The position numbers were made by a program, and so were the translations under genes. Below the pieces are notes generated by a model that was given only the letters and a program-made list of their open reading frames with translations, ran no database searches and was not told the origin of the DNA. Shown here piece by piece: positions 7,519 to 7,841 of a stretch of DNA of 7,841 nt (within the stretch, counting starts at the first letter, position 1; each line of letters opens with the position of its first letter). Source of the stretch: JAVBMO01 sp031552355 (GTDB lineage Bacteria; Bacteroidota; Bacteroidia; Bacteroidales; P3); assembly GCA_031552355.1 (NCBI GenBank), contig JAVBMO010000166.1, positions 1-7,841 on the forward strand, read 5' to 3'.

Positions 7519-7841
7519 ATGGATATTTTCTTGTTAATCACCGGTATTATATTTGTTATTGTTGGCTTTGTCGGTTGCGTCGCACCTGTTTTGCCTGGGC
7601 CACCAATAAGTTGGGTAGGATTATTATTGCTTAAATTTACTCGCTTCGGAGCAGATATCACATGGACATGGATTTTAATACTTGCTGCTGTTGTGGCTTT
7701 GGTCACCATTTTAGATTATGTGGTTCCTGCATGGGGAACCAAAAAATTTGGTGGAACAGCAGCCGGAACTTGGGGTTCCACCATAGGCCTTCTTGTCGGA
7801 CTATTTTTCTCGCCTGTGGGGATTATTATAGGTCCTTTCAT
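7519..7841 (+). CDS. DUF456 family membrane protein, N-terminal part
   Basis: An open frame starts at ATG 7519 and runs off the right edge after 107 complete codons, so the stop is outside the window. The product matches DUF456, a family of small membrane proteins of unknown function. A first helix (about 3-22) leads into the conserved turn PVLPGPP (23-29). A second hydrophobic stretch (30-39) follows, then a helix at about 50-70 ending in LDYVVP (65-70). Next comes the glycine-rich segment FGGTAAGTWGSTIGLLVG (77-94) and the start of a further helix ending in GIIIGPF (101-107). The Gly/Ala pattern suggests tight helix packing. It begins 56 bases after the ABC-F stop with no terminator between, so it may share the ABC-F transcript. 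No Shine-Dalgarno sequence is present, and the leader is AT-rich. Function unknown. Confidence 0.85.
   Translation, partial: MDIFLLITGIIFVIVGFVGCVAPVLPGPPISWVGLLLLKFTRFGADITWTWILILAAVVALVTILDYVVPAWGTKKFGGTAAGTWGSTIGLLVGLFFSPVGIIIGPF

Noticed and set aside
1..7841. Mobile elements, CRISPR arrays, tRNA or rRNA genes, phage or defence genes
   Set aside because: No direct-repeat array, terminal inverted repeats, transposase or integrase motif, cloverleaf or rRNA-like stretch was seen. All long reading frames are accounted for by intact or edge-cut chromosomal genes.

Overview
This window looks like ordinary chromosomal DNA from a member of the Bacteroidota. It is AT-rich and every gene lies on the + strand. 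There are no Shine-Dalgarno sequences ahead of the starts; A/T-rich leaders stand there instead. One intergenic region carries a TAnnTTTG-type -7 box. Three genes match families typical of this phylum: a long DUF2723 membrane protein, a DUF4293 protein ending in the KKDE...RSADRLR motif, and a YheS/Uup-like ABC-F ATPase. The genus cannot be named from the sequence alone.

Layout. Positions 1-432 hold the 3' end of murA (peptidoglycan precursor synthesis), open at the left edge. After 17 bases comes lysC, a monofunctional aspartokinase (450-1724). After 34 more bases comes a 1000-residue DUF2723 protein (1759-4761), a predicted GT-C-type membrane glycosyltransferase with a TPR-like C-terminus. 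The tight spacing and the hairpin terminator at 4777-4813 suggest one transcription unit with an envelope theme: UDP-MurNAc synthesis, aspartate-family precursors (lysine/diaminopimelate), and a likely lipid-sugar-dependent glycosyltransferase.

Next is a small four-helix membrane protein, DUF4293 (4832-5341). It is followed by a perfect-stem intrinsic terminator (5365-5398). A 186-base intergenic region carries this terminator, a candidate promoter (-7 box 5447-5454) and an approximately 70-base leader for the ABC-F ATPase (5528-7462). After 56 bases without a visible terminator, a DUF456 membrane protein starts at 7519 and runs off the right edge.

I saw no tRNA, rRNA, CRISPR array, insertion sequence, phage gene or broken gene. 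Most of the window is housekeeping. The part most worth follow-up is the DUF2723 protein, whose human relative TMEM260 is a protein O-mannosyltransferase. Next are the shortened regulatory region of the aspartokinase and the structured leader of the ABC-F gene.
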